From Bacillota bacterium (GTDB lineage: Bacteria; Bacillota; Clostridia; Christensenellales; SZUA-584), in the NCBI GenBank assembly GCA_023461435.1, contig JAEYLC010000033.1, positions 62,001 to 126,000 of the forward strand: 64,000 nucleotides of DNA, given 5' to 3'. Under the pieces are notes generated by a model. The model was not told where the DNA came from and ran no database searches. It worked only from the letters and a program-made list of their open reading frames with translations. The position numbers were made by a program, and so were the translations under genes. Positions 44,500 through 52,882 of the stretch are shown here, one piece after another; position 1 is the first letter of the stretch, and every line of letters starts with the position of its first letter.

Positions 44500-45582
44500 A
44501 TGGCTGAAAACATTATGAACTATGAGACGGTGGCGCTCGATGAGGAAAAAGGCGCGCTCGTCATCATCGACCAGACAAAGCTGCCGAATGATGTCGATAT
44601 GCTGTCGCTGATCGACATCAAGGATATCTGGGATGCTATTTACCTGCTCAAGGTTCGCGGCGCGCCGGCTATCGGCGTGGCCGCGGCCATTGGGATCTAT
44701 ACAGTGGCCGATCGCATTGAAGCGGCGGACTGTGACGCTTTTTACGCGGAATTCAAGAAGGCGAAGGATTATCTTGCGTCCTCGCGGCCGACGGCGGTGA
44801 ACCTTTTCTGGGCGCTCGACCGCATGGAAAAGGTCGTGCTCGACAACATGGGTAAATCCGTGCCCGAGCTTAAACAGCTGCTGCACGACGAAGCCGTGGA
44901 GATCAAGGAAGAGGACATCTGGGTCTGCAAATCCATCGGCGAATACGGCCTTTCGCTGATCAAGGACGGCGACGGCATATTGACGCACTGCAATGCGGGC
45001 CAGCTCGCGACAGCCAAATACGGCACGGCGCTTGCGCCCGTGCATCTGGGCACCGAAAAGGGCTACAAGTTCAAGGTGTTCACGGACGAAACGCGTCCGC
45101 TGCTGCAGGGCGCGCGACTCAGCGCGTTTGAGCTTTACTCGCATGGCATTGATACCACGGTAATCTGCGACAACATGGCCTCGCAGGTGATGAAGAACGG
45201 CTGGGTGCAGGCGATATTTGTCGGGTGCGACCGCGTGGCCGCCAACGGCGACGCGTGCAACAAGATCGGCACATCGGGCGTGGCGATACTCGCAAAATAC
45301 TACGGGATTCCGTTCTATGTCTGCGCGCCGACCTCCACGATCGATATGCAGACGGAAAAGGGCGAGGACATTCCGATTGAAGAGCGTCCGGCCGAGGAAG
45401 TGACTGAGATGTGGTACAAAAAGCGCATGGCGCCCGAGGGCGTGAACGTGTATAACCCCGCTTTTGACTTTGCGGACAACGAGCTGATCACGGCGATCAT
45501 CACGGAATACGGTATTGCGCGCCCGCCGTACAATGAGAGCCTCAAAGAAATATTCGAGAAAAAGCAGAACGCAAAAAATTAG
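44500..45582 (+). CDS. mtnA: S-methyl-5-thioribose-1-phosphate isomerase-like protein (MtnA family)
   Basis: Aldose-ketose isomerase of 360 residues, converting 5-methylthioribose-1-phosphate (or 5-deoxyribose-1-phosphate) to the ribulose-1-phosphate. Family motifs are present: VRGAPAIGVAAA, GILTHCNAGQLATAKYGTAL with the catalytic Cys, ICDNMASQVM, and VGCDRVAANGDACNKIGT with the catalytic Asp. These separate it from eIF2B-type regulators. R15P isomerase relatives share the fold, so ribose-1,5-bisphosphate activity cannot be wholly excluded. No encapsulation helix is evident. Confidence 0.9.
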   Translation: MAENIMNYETVALDEEKGALVIIDQTKLPNDVDMLSLIDIKDIWDAIYLLKVRGAPAIGVAAAIGIYTVADRIEAADCDAFYAEFKKAKDYLASSRPTAVNLFWALDRMEKVVLDNMGKSVPELKQLLHDEAVEIKEEDIWVCKSIGEYGLSLIKDGDGILTHCNAGQLATAKYGTALAPVHLGTEKGYKFKVFTDETRPLLQGARLSAFELYSHGIDTTVICDNMASQVMKNGWVQAIFVGCDRVAANGDACNKIGTSGVAILAKYYGIPFYVCAPTSTIDMQTEKGEDIPIEERPAEEVTEMWYKKRMAPEGVNVYNPAFDFADNELITAIITEYGIARPPYNESLKEIFEKKQNAKN

Positions 45583-45590
45583 TCAGATGT

Positions 45591-45628
45591 ACCGCCGCAG
45601 CTTGAGCCTCCTTAATGGCTGCGGCGGT
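45591..45628 (+). other. Intercistronic hairpin between sugar-processing and BMC core genes
   Basis: 11-bp perfect stem ACCGCCGCAGC/GCTGCGGCGGT with a 16-nt loop and no T-run. It may set the ratio of upstream to downstream transcripts by protecting 3' ends. Confidence 0.6.
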
Positions 45629-45642
45629 GCGCAGAGGATGAT

Positions 45643-46470
45643 ATGGACGAAAGAGCCTTAAGGATCACGGTGGAGCGCATTGTGCTGACGGAGCTTGCGA
45701 AAAGCGGCGAGCTGATCGTGCCGGTCAACTCCTCAAACAGGCATATCCACTTAAGCCAAAAGGATGTGGATGCGCTTTTCGGAGCGGGCTATCAGCTCAA
45801 GAAGCTGCGCGATCTCGCGCAGCCCGGGCAGTATGCGTGCGAGGAGCGCGTGACGCTCGAAACGCCGAAGGGCAAGCTAAGCCTTCGCGTTGTCGGGCCG
45901 GTGCGCAAGGAAACGCAGGCGGAGCTCTCGCTGACCGAGATGGTGAAGCTCGGCATAGCGCCCATGGTGCGCATGTCGGGCGACTCGGCGGGGACGCCGG
46001 GCGGTGTGATCAGCAGCGGAGACCGCAGGGTCACGCTGGAACGCGGCATTATGGTGGCGGCGCGCCACCTGCACATGACGGACGCACAGGCGAAGGCCTA
46101 CGGTTTTAAAAACGGCGACGTCGTGTCGCTGCTCGCGGAGGGACTCCGCGAGACGGTATTCAATAACGTGATCGTGCGGTGCGGCGAGGGGCACGACCTC
46201 GAAGCCCATATCGACAAGGATGAAGCCAACGCGGCGCTGCTCGCGGACGGCGCGCTGTGCGGGGTCATCAGACAGCCGCAAGCAGCGCAGGCAGCGATAA
46301 AAGCCCCTGCGGTATCGGTCAAGAGCGCAACCAAGCAGCGCAGGCTGATCACGGAGGACGATGTGAAGGCGGCGCATGCCGCAGGGTTCACCTCGGTGCC
46401 GCACGATGAAAAAGACATTATCACGCCGCTCGCGAAAGACGCGGCATGGGAACTCGGCATAGAGCTTTAA
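45643..46470 (+). CDS. pduL: PduL-type phosphotransacylase with BMC-type N-terminal helix
   Basis: Converts acyl-CoA plus phosphate to acyl-phosphate and free CoA inside the compartment. Of 275 residues, about 1-20 (ERALRITVERIVLTELAKSG) resemble an encapsulation peptide. The PduL double beta-barrel follows with zinc-binding SNRHIHLS and ARHLHMT motifs and GEGHDLEAHIDKDEAN. The C-terminus (about 228-275, RRLITEDDVKAAHAAG...ITPLAKDAAWELGI) resembles a segment found at the start of EutQ-like BMC proteins and is extra to the usual PduL. GAGGATG precedes the ATG. Confidence 0.93.
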   Translation: MDERALRITVERIVLTELAKSGELIVPVNSSNRHIHLSQKDVDALFGAGYQLKKLRDLAQPGQYACEERVTLETPKGKLSLRVVGPVRKETQAELSLTEMVKLGIAPMVRMSGDSAGTPGGVISSGDRRVTLERGIMVAARHLHMTDAQAKAYGFKNGDVVSLLAEGLRETVFNNVIVRCGEGHDLEAHIDKDEANAALLADGALCGVIRQPQAAQAAIKAPAVSVKSATKQRRLITEDDVKAAHAAGFTSVPHDEKDIITPLAKDAAWELGIEL

Positions 46471-46488
46471 CAGAGCTAAGGAGACAGT

Positions 46489-46791
46489 ATGATCTTAGGC
46501 AGAGTGAGAGGAACCGTCGTCAGCACGACAAAATCGGATAAGCTTTCGGGCTACAAGCTGCTCATCGTCGTCCCCATCAACATCGACACGTTTGAGGAGC
46601 AGGGCGCGCCTGTGGTCAGCGTGGATACGGTGGGCGCGGGTGAGGGCGAGGTGGTGATGGTCGTCGGCGGCAGCTCTTCGCGCCAAACCTCGGCCACGGA
46701 AGGGCGCCCGGTCGATTCCACGATCGTCGCGATCATTGACAGCGTGGATTTTCAGGGCAAACGCATATTCAATAAGACTGAACAGGAATAA
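46489..46791 (+). CDS. BMC pentamer shell protein (EutN/CcmL family), copy 1
   Basis: Vertex-capping shell protein of 100 residues: MILGRVRGTVVSTTK, a beta-barrel core with GAGEGEVVMVVGGSSSRQT, and DSTIVAIIDSV. This is the longest of the three pentamer genes here. AAGGAG precedes the ATG. Confidence 0.95.
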   Translation: MILGRVRGTVVSTTKSDKLSGYKLLIVVPINIDTFEEQGAPVVSVDTVGAGEGEVVMVVGGSSSRQTSATEGRPVDSTIVAIIDSVDFQGKRIFNKTEQE

Positions 46792-46804
46792 GAGGTAAGA
46801 GATT

Positions 46805-48247
46805 ATGGCATTGACAGAGCAGCAGATTCGTCAGATCACCGATGACATCGTCCGTGAGCTGTCAGGCAAATACAATACAAGTGCGGCGAAGACCGCAGCA
46901 GCACCCGTTCAGGCGGTGCCTGCCGCAACATCGCGCTGGCTTTGCGACACAGCCGAAGAAGCGGTGCAGAACGCAAAAGCCGCCCAAAAGCAGCTGGCGG
47001 ATATGCCGCTGGAGCAGCGCGGCGAGCTGATTGCCGCCATGCGCAAAACGGGCATCGACAACGCCGAGTATTTGGCGAAGCTCGCAAACGAGGAAACGGG
47101 TTACGGCCGCGTGGCCGACAAGGTTGAGAAGAACCTGCTGGCGGCCAAAAAGACGCCCGGCATCGAGGACCTGCAGACGCGCGCGTTCACGGGCGACAAC
47201 GGCATGACGATCATCGAACAGGCGCCGTTCGGCGTGATCGGCTCGATCACGCCGTCCACGAACCCGACATCGACGGTCATCAACAACAGCATCACGATGA
47301 TCGCGGCGGGCAACGCCGTGGTGTTCAATCCGCATCCGGCGGCGAAGCGCGCCTCCCAGGAGACGATGCGCCTCATGAACGAAGCCATCATGTCGGCGGG
47401 CGGCCCGGCCACGCTCGTGACGACGGTCAAGGAGCCGACGCTCAAAAGCGGGCAGGCCATCATGACGCATAAGGACATTGCGCTGCTGTCCATCACGGGC
47501 GGCGAGGCGGTCGTCGCGGTGGCAATGAAAACAGGAAAGAAAGTGATCGCTGCGGGTCCGGGCAATCCGCCCGTGATCGTGGACGATACGGCAGATATAA
47601 GGAACGCGGCGCAGAAAATTGTGGACGGCGCAAGCTTTGACAACAACGTGCTCTGCATCGCGGAGAAGGAAGTGTTCGTCTTCGCCTCCGTCGCGGACGC
47701 GCTGATGGCCGAGATGGAAAAGCACGGCGCATACCGTATCGGCGGCACGGACATCGATAAGGTGCTTGGCACCACATTGATCAATAAAGACGGCAAATAC
47801 GTGATCAACCGCAAATACGTCGGCCGCGACGCGGCTGTGATACTGCGCGACAGCGGCGTGGCTTTCACGGGCAATCCGCGCCTCATCATCGCAGAAGTCG
47901 ATAAAAACCATCCGTTCATCATGACGGAAATGCTGATGCCGGTGCTCGGCATCGCGCGTGTGCGCAGCATAGAAGAAGCGGTGGAGGAGGCATACCGGGC
48001 GGAGCAGGACTGCAAGCACTCGGCGATGATCCACTCGACCAACGTGCATAACCTCTCGCTTGCAGCCAGACGCCTTAACACGACGATATTTGTGAAAAAC
48101 TCGTCGTCGCTCGCGGGGCTCGGCTTCGGCGGAGAAGGCTGCACGACGCTCACGATCGCGACGCCGACGGGTGAAGGCATCACCACGCCGCGCTCGTTCA
48201 CGCGCCAGCGCCGCTGCGTGCTCGCGGGTGATTTCAGGATCGTCTGA
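46805..48247 (+). CDS. CoA-acylating aldehyde dehydrogenase (PduP/EutE type) with encapsulation peptide
   Basis: Core BMC enzyme of 480 residues oxidising the trapped aldehyde with NAD and CoA to acyl-CoA. The N-terminus TEQQIRQITDDIVRELSGKY is an amphipathic encapsulation helix, followed by an Ala/Pro-rich linker. The dehydrogenase fold has PFGVIGSITPSTNPTST, SITGGEAVV, AAGPGNPPVIVD and the catalytic cysteine in FDNNVLCIAEKEV. The product feeds PduL. Acetaldehyde, propionaldehyde or a methylthio-aldehyde are all possible; context favours acetaldehyde or methylthioacetaldehyde. Confidence 0.95.
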   Translation: MALTEQQIRQITDDIVRELSGKYNTSAAKTAAAPVQAVPAATSRWLCDTAEEAVQNAKAAQKQLADMPLEQRGELIAAMRKTGIDNAEYLAKLANEETGYGRVADKVEKNLLAAKKTPGIEDLQTRAFTGDNGMTIIEQAPFGVIGSITPSTNPTSTVINNSITMIAAGNAVVFNPHPAAKRASQETMRLMNEAIMSAGGPATLVTTVKEPTLKSGQAIMTHKDIALLSITGGEAVVAVAMKTGKKVIAAGPGNPPVIVDDTADIRNAAQKIVDGASFDNNVLCIAEKEVFVFASVADALMAEMEKHGAYRIGGTDIDKVLGTTLINKDGKYVINRKYVGRDAAVILRDSGVAFTGNPRLIIAEVDKNHPFIMTEMLMPVLGIARVRSIEEAVEEAYRAEQDCKHSAMIHSTNVHNLSLAARRLNTTIFVKNSSSLAGLGFGGEGCTTLTIATPTGEGITTPRSFTRQRRCVLAGDFRIV

Positions 48248-48261
48248 AAAGGAAACAGCGA

Positions 48262-49581
48262 ATGGACATTGTGGAGCAGATAAAAAGCGCGGGGGTTGTC
48301 GGCGCGGGCGGCGCGGGCTTTCCGACACATATCAAGCTTAACTGCAAAGCGGCCGTCGTGATTGCGAACGGCGCGGAATGCGAACCGCTGCTGCGCGTGG
48401 ATCAGACGCTGATGCAGACGCAGGCCGATCGCGTGGTCAGCGGCATGGAAGCGGCGATGGCTGCCGTGCATGCAGAGCTCGGCGTGATCGCGACCAAATC
48501 GCATTACCATGAGGCCGTCGACGCACTCAAAAGCGCGATCGGGGATAGAAAGCACATTCGTCTGCATCTGATGAAGAGCTATTACCCAGCGGGGGATGAA
48601 AAGTCGCTGATATACGACATCACGGGCCGCGTGGTGCCGAGCGCGAAGCTGCCGCTCGATGTGAACTGCGTGGTCGTGAATGTCGCGACGCTCGTCAATA
48701 TCGCGGACGCCATAGACGGCCAGCCCGTCGTCGATAAATACCTGACGATCGGAGGCGACGTGGAAAAGCCGGTCACGCTGCGCGCGCCGATCGGCACGCC
48801 GGTCAAGCCGCTGTTAAAGCTCGCGGGCTTTGCCGGCAGCGAGCAGGATTATGCGCTGATCATTGGCGGCCCGTGCATGGGTCGCCTTGAGGAAAACTGG
48901 AATACGCCGGTCACCAAAACAATGGGCGGCGTGCTCGTGTTTAAACGCGCTCACCCGCTCATCATGCGGCAGACAATGCCGCTTGAGCGTCAGGTGAAGC
49001 TGGCTCAGGCGGTCTGCTGCCAGTGCAGCCAGTGCACGCAGATGTGCCCGCGCAACGCGCTCGGGCTCAATGTGCAGCCGCACAAGGTGATGAGAGCGGC
49101 GGCGATGGGCGACGCGAGGCTGATCGGCGATATAAACGGACTGCTCGCCTGCTCCAGCTGCGGCCTTTGTACGAATTACGCATGCAACTTTGGGCTTCAG
49201 CCGTCGGCTATGATGACGGAGTTCAAGACAAGATTGATGAAAGCGGGCGTGCGCCCGCAGCCGGAGGAGAGCATCGTGACAGACTCGGCCTTGAGCCTCA
49301 AACGCGTGCCGACCGGCAGGCTGATCGCGCGGATGGGCCTCAGCGCCTACGATGTGCCCGCTCCGTTGACAGACATGGCGGCACAGCCGAAGCGCGTGAA
49401 GATACCGCTGCAGATGCACGTGGGCAAGCCCGCCGAACCGGCGGTGGCCGTGGGCGATACCGTGAAGCGCGGCGATATGATCGGCAGAATACCGGAAAAC
49501 GCGCTGGGCGCGGCGGTGCATGCGAGCATCGGCGGCACGGTCGTGAAAATCGCAAACGGCTGCATTGAGATAAAGGCTTAG
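48262..49581 (+). CDS. pduS: PduS-like RnfC-family Fe-S flavoprotein
   Basis: Electron-transfer protein of 439 residues thought to pass electrons across or at the shell. It has the RnfC N-terminal domain (VGAGGAGFPTHIKLN, VIANGAECEPLL), an SLBB-type region, and two Fe-S clusters with cysteines in CCQCSQCTQMCPRN and LACSSCGLCTNYACNFG. It probably pairs with the PduT-like shell protein, which has its own putative Fe-S cysteine, giving a route for NADH electrons out of the lumen. No alcohol dehydrogenase gene is present to recycle NAD. Confidence 0.92.
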   Translation: MDIVEQIKSAGVVGAGGAGFPTHIKLNCKAAVVIANGAECEPLLRVDQTLMQTQADRVVSGMEAAMAAVHAELGVIATKSHYHEAVDALKSAIGDRKHIRLHLMKSYYPAGDEKSLIYDITGRVVPSAKLPLDVNCVVVNVATLVNIADAIDGQPVVDKYLTIGGDVEKPVTLRAPIGTPVKPLLKLAGFAGSEQDYALIIGGPCMGRLEENWNTPVTKTMGGVLVFKRAHPLIMRQTMPLERQVKLAQAVCCQCSQCTQMCPRNALGLNVQPHKVMRAAAMGDARLIGDINGLLACSSCGLCTNYACNFGLQPSAMMTEFKTRLMKAGVRPQPEESIVTDSALSLKRVPTGRLIARMGLSAYDVPAPLTDMAAQPKRVKIPLQMHVGKPAEPAVAVGDTVKRGDMIGRIPENALGAAVHASIGGTVVKIANGCIEIKA

Positions 49582-49594
49582 GAGGAACACACGC

Positions 49595-50140
49595 ATGAAT
49601 GCACTTGGCATGGTCGAAGTGCTGAGCATACCGCTCGGGGTACTCGCGGGAGACGCAATGCTGAAGACCGCGCAGGTGTCGCTGGTCACGGCGCAGACGG
49701 TCTGCGCGGGCAAATATATCGTGATCGTCAGCGGAGATGTGGCGGCGGTGAAAGCCGCGGTGGAAGCAGGCGCGGAATCGGCGGAAAACACGCTCGTGGA
49801 CAGCCTGATGATACCGAACGTGGACGACCGCGTGATCGCCGCGATGGCGGGCGCGTGTGAGGCGGATGATGTGCAGGCCGTGGGCATCATGGAAACCTTT
49901 TCGCTCACCGCGGCTGTGCAGGCGGCGGATGCGGCGGTGAAAGCGGCGGATGTCGAGCTCATCGAGGTGCGCCTCGGGCGCGGCATGGGCGGCAAGTCGT
50001 TCGTGATATTAACGGGCGACGTGGCGGCAGTGGAAGCCGCCGTGGCGGCAGCCGAAGGCCGCGAAGAAACGGAAGGCATGATGGCGCGCTCCGTCGTGAT
50101 CCCTTCTCCCCATATGGATATGATCCGCGCGCTGCTCTAG
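49595..50140 (+). CDS. pduT: BMC tandem-domain trimer shell protein, PduT type
   Basis: Shell facet protein of 181 residues with two BMC domains (about 1-90 and 95-181: NALGMVEVLSIPLGVLAGDA and AVGIMETFSLTAAVQAAD). Cys37 in TVCAGKY sits where PduT has its pore cysteine that ligates a 4Fe-4S cluster, so electron transfer with the adjacent PduS is likely. AGGAGG precedes the ATG. Confidence 0.93.
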   Translation: MNALGMVEVLSIPLGVLAGDAMLKTAQVSLVTAQTVCAGKYIVIVSGDVAAVKAAVEAGAESAENTLVDSLMIPNVDDRVIAAMAGACEADDVQAVGIMETFSLTAAVQAADAAVKAADVELIEVRLGRGMGGKSFVILTGDVAAVEAAVAAAEGREETEGMMARSVVIPSPHMDMIRALL

Positions 50141-50205
50141 AGGGCCGGGATTTATCATAAAGACAGTATGTACATTATTGAGACGATAAGATAAGGAGAC
50201 GAAAA

Positions 50206-50481
50206 ATGAAAGAAGCATTGGGTATGGTTGAAACGAAGGGCCTTGTGGGCGCGATTGAAGCGGCGGACGCGATGGTGAAAGCGGCGAATGTCACGCTGAT
50301 CGGCAAGGAAACGATAGGCTCCGGCCTTGTGACCGTGATGGTGCGCGGCGATGTCGGCGCGGTGAAAGCGTCGGTGGAAGCGGGCGCGGCGGCGGCGAAG
50401 CGCGTGGGCGAGCTTGTGAGCGTGCATGTGATTCCGCGTCCGCATGCGGATGTGGAAAGCATTCTGCCCCAGAGCAAGTAA
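50206..50481 (+). CDS. BMC hexamer shell protein (PduA-like), copy 1
   Basis: Major facet protein of 91 residues. It starts EALGMVETKGLVGAIEAADAM and carries the PduA-type pore loop KETIGSGLV and VMVRGDVGAVK. Over most of its length it is almost identical at DNA level to the hexamer gene at 50783. AAGGAGACG precedes the ATG. Confidence 0.97.
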   Translation: MKEALGMVETKGLVGAIEAADAMVKAANVTLIGKETIGSGLVTVMVRGDVGAVKASVEAGAAAAKRVGELVSVHVIPRPHADVESILPQSK

Positions 50482-50483
50482 TC

Positions 50484-50756
50484 ATGTTTACCGGCAGAGT
50501 CGAGGGCACGGTCGTGTCAACAATTAAAGATCCCGCGCTGGTGGGCGTCAAGCTGTTGTTGGTGCGTCTGATTGAAAACGGCAAGCCGGCAAAGCTGATT
50601 GTGGCGGGAGACGCAACCCGGCAGGCGGGGCTCAACGATTTTGTGACGCTGATCAGCGCCAAGGAAGCGGCGCTGATGTTCAGAGGGGTGCTGCCGCCCT
50701 GCGATGTGGCGATCACGGGGTTTATCGACGATTACAATCTCGCGGACGGGCAGTAA
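50484..50756 (+). CDS. BMC pentamer shell protein (EutN/CcmL family), copy 2
   Basis: Vertex protein of 90 residues: MFTGRVEGTVVSTIKDPALV, LVRLIENGKPAKLIVAGD, and a C-terminal CDVAITGFIDDYN. It starts 2 bp after the hexamer stop and lies between the two hexamer genes. Confidence 0.93.
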   Translation: MFTGRVEGTVVSTIKDPALVGVKLLLVRLIENGKPAKLIVAGDATRQAGLNDFVTLISAKEAALMFRGVLPPCDVAITGFIDDYNLADGQ

Positions 50757-50782
50757 CAATTCAACTGAGAGGAGAACAACTC

Positions 50783-51061
50783 ATGGAAAAGCAGGCATTG
50801 GGTATGGTGGAAACGAAAGGTCTTGTGGGCGCGATCGAAGCGGCGGACGCGATGGTGAAAGCGGCGAACGTCACATTGCTCGGCAAGGAGCTCATCGGTT
50901 CGGGCCTTGTCACCGTGATGGTGCGCGGCGATGTCGGCGCGGTGAAAGCGTCGGTGGAAGCGGGCGCGGCGGCGGCGAAGCGTGTGGGCGAGCTCGTGAG
51001 CGTGCACGTGATTCCGAGACCGCATGAGGATGTCGAAAAGATACTGCCGTCAGCCGGCTAG
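50783..51061 (+). CDS. BMC hexamer shell protein (PduA-like), copy 2
   Basis: Facet protein of 92 residues, differing from copy 1 at only a few positions (such as LLGKELIGSGLV in the pore region) and at the C-terminus. Two near-identical hexamers could mix in one shell to tune pore properties. GAGAGGAG precedes the ATG. Confidence 0.97.
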   Translation: MEKQALGMVETKGLVGAIEAADAMVKAANVTLLGKELIGSGLVTVMVRGDVGAVKASVEAGAAAAKRVGELVSVHVIPRPHEDVEKILPSAG

Positions 51062-51070
51062 GAGACAACA

Positions 51071-51358
51071 GTGAAGCTCGCAAGAGTGGTGGGCAATATC
51101 GTGTCCACCGTCAAGGAACAAACGCATGAAGGCTATAAGCTCATGCTTGTTCAATACATCGATGCGAAGGGCGAGCCGGACGGTCAAAGACTCATCGCTT
51201 TTGATTGCGCGCACGTCGGCGTCGGCGATCTCGTGATCGTGAACACGGACGGCGGCGCCGCAAAGATGCTGCTGGATGATGAAGAGATCATCTGCGATTT
51301 GACGATCTGCGGCGTCGTGGATCATTACACGCTCTATGATGAAAAGATAAAGGGCTAG
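51071..51358 (+). CDS. BMC pentamer shell protein (EutN/CcmL family), copy 3
   Basis: Vertex protein of 95 residues starting with GTG after TAGGAGACA. It has KLARVVGNIVSTVKEQTHEG, VGVGDLVIVNTDGGAAKM and CDLTICGVVDHY. It is diverged from the other two pentamers. Confidence 0.93.
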   Translation: MKLARVVGNIVSTVKEQTHEGYKLMLVQYIDAKGEPDGQRLIAFDCAHVGVGDLVIVNTDGGAAKMLLDDEEIICDLTICGVVDHYTLYDEKIKG

Positions 51359-51384
51359 CATCGACCCATACTTAAGGAGGCAAC

Positions 51385-51810
51385 ATGCTTAAAGGAATTT
51401 CTTCAAAACTATCTCCTGATCTGCTCAAGGTCATAGCGGAAATGGGTCATGGTGATGAGCTTGTGATCGGCGACTGCAATTTTCCCGCCGCGTCGATGGG
51501 CAAGCGCTGCGTGCGCGCGGACGGGCTTACCGGCACGGAGGTGCTCGATGCCGTGCTGTCGCTGTTCCCGCTCGATGTGTTTGTGGACGCGCCGGTGACG
51601 CTGATGCAGGTGATGCCGGGTACGGTTGACGGCGAACCGCCGATCTGGAACGAATTCAAAGCGATCGTGGAGCGGTATGAGCCGGGGAAAAAGATCGAAT
51701 GGATAGACCGTTTCGATTTTTATGAGCGGACAAAGAACGCGTACGCCACGGTGGCCACCGCGGAGCGCGCGCTCTACGCCTGCATTATCATCAAAAAGGG
51801 TGTGCTGTAA
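51385..51810 (+). CDS. RbsD/FucU-family sugar mutarotase
   Basis: Interconverts sugar anomers before phosphorylation, 141 residues. It has MLKGISSKLSPDLLKVIAEM, GHGDELVIGDCNFPAAS and the C-terminal YATVATAERALYACIIIKKG typical of FucU. The closest enzyme type is L-fucose mutarotase, but with a ribose-type importer and MtnK-like kinase the substrate may be a 5-modified ribose. AAGGAGG precedes the ATG. Confidence 0.9.
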   Translation: MLKGISSKLSPDLLKVIAEMGHGDELVIGDCNFPAASMGKRCVRADGLTGTEVLDAVLSLFPLDVFVDAPVTLMQVMPGTVDGEPPIWNEFKAIVERYEPGKKIEWIDRFDFYERTKNAYATVATAERALYACIIIKKGVL

Positions 51811-51853
51811 GGCGACCGGCGTTTGTGCATAAACAATGTAAGGGGATGAGTCG

Positions 51854-52870
51854 ATGAAAAAGATATTAAATACGCCCGAAAACTTCGTCAATGAAATGCT
51901 TGAAGGCATATATGCCGCGCATCCGGGGCTTGTCGAATGCGTGGGAGACGATCCCCGCTGCCTGGTCACAGCCAATGTCAAACGGGGGAAGGTCGGCATC
52001 GCCACGGGCGGCGGTTCCGGGCATCTGCCGCTGTTTTTGGGCTATGTGGGAGAGGGCATGCTCGACGGCTGCGCGATCGGCGATGTGTTTCAGTCGCCCA
52101 GCGCCGAGCAGATGTTTGCGGTCACGAAGCATATTGACACAGGCGCAGGGGTGCTATATATTTATGGCAACTATAATGGAGATATTTTCAATTTCGATAT
52201 GGCCGCAGAGATGGCCGATTTCGAAGAAAGTATTCGTGTTGAGTCTGTCGTGGCGGGGGAAGACGTGGCATCGGCGCCTCCGGCGCAGACGGGCGGCAAA
52301 AACACACGCCGGGGCGTGGCGGGCATATTCTTCATTTACAAATGCGCGGGAGCCGCGGCGGCGGCGGGGCTTGATCTCAATGAAGTCAAACGCGTCGCGG
52401 AAAAGGCGTGCGCCAATGTGCGCACAATGGGCATGGCGTTAACGCCTTGCATTGTGCCGCGTGTCGGCCGTCCGAGCTTTGAACTGGCCGAGAACGAAAT
52501 GGAAATCGGCATGGGCATTCATGGCGAGCCGGGTATCCGCAGAGGCGAGCTTTTAAGCGCGGATAAAATCGTCGATGAAATGATTCAGCCGATACTCGCC
52601 GACCTTCCCTACAGATCCGGAGACGAAGTGGTCGTGCTTGTGAACGGCCTTGGCGCAACGCCGCTTGAGGAACAGTACATCATGTACCGCCGGATCAGTC
52701 AAGTTCTCAAAGAGGCCGGTATCCATGTGTTCCATGTTTATGTGGGCGAGTATGCCACATCCATGGAGATGAGCGGTGCGTCGATATCGATTTTCAAACT
52801 GGATGACGAACTGAAAAAATACCTGTCGGCAGCTGCGCATACGCCGTTTTTCAAGCAGTTCGCGCTGTGA
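51854..52870 (+). CDS. dhaK: Dihydroxyacetone kinase subunit DhaK-like
   Basis: Substrate-binding half of a dihydroxyacetone-type kinase, 338 residues. Key residues are kept: GGGSGHLPLF, YGNYNGDIFNFDMA (catalytic Asp region) and GMGIHGEPGI (the His that binds the ketose covalently). The phosphate route is unclear, because no PTS-type DhaM gene is seen. In this locus it could recover dihydroxyacetone or act on another short ketose. It is co-transcribed with dhaL 12 bp downstream. Confidence 0.88.
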   Translation: MKKILNTPENFVNEMLEGIYAAHPGLVECVGDDPRCLVTANVKRGKVGIATGGGSGHLPLFLGYVGEGMLDGCAIGDVFQSPSAEQMFAVTKHIDTGAGVLYIYGNYNGDIFNFDMAAEMADFEESIRVESVVAGEDVASAPPAQTGGKNTRRGVAGIFFIYKCAGAAAAAGLDLNEVKRVAEKACANVRTMGMALTPCIVPRVGRPSFELAENEMEIGMGIHGEPGIRRGELLSADKIVDEMIQPILADLPYRSGDEVVVLVNGLGATPLEEQYIMYRRISQVLKEAGIHVFHVYVGEYATSMEMSGASISIFKLDDELKKYLSAAAHTPFFKQFAL

Positions 52871-52882
52871 GGGGAGCATGCG

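Noticed and set aside
43234..45144. A 636-codon minus-strand frame over mtnK/mtnA and similar long antisense frames at 46862-48328 and 47101-48567
   Set aside because: The plus-strand genes have family motifs, ribosome sites and tight operon spacing; the antisense frames are His/Arg-rich artefacts of high G+C codon use.
43276..45582. mtnK-mtnA as plain methionine salvage
   Set aside because: No mtnB, mtnC, mtnD, mtnE or nucleosidase genes are nearby, and the pair is embedded in a BMC locus with importer and aldolase; a carbon-use role fits better, though salvage cannot be fully excluded.
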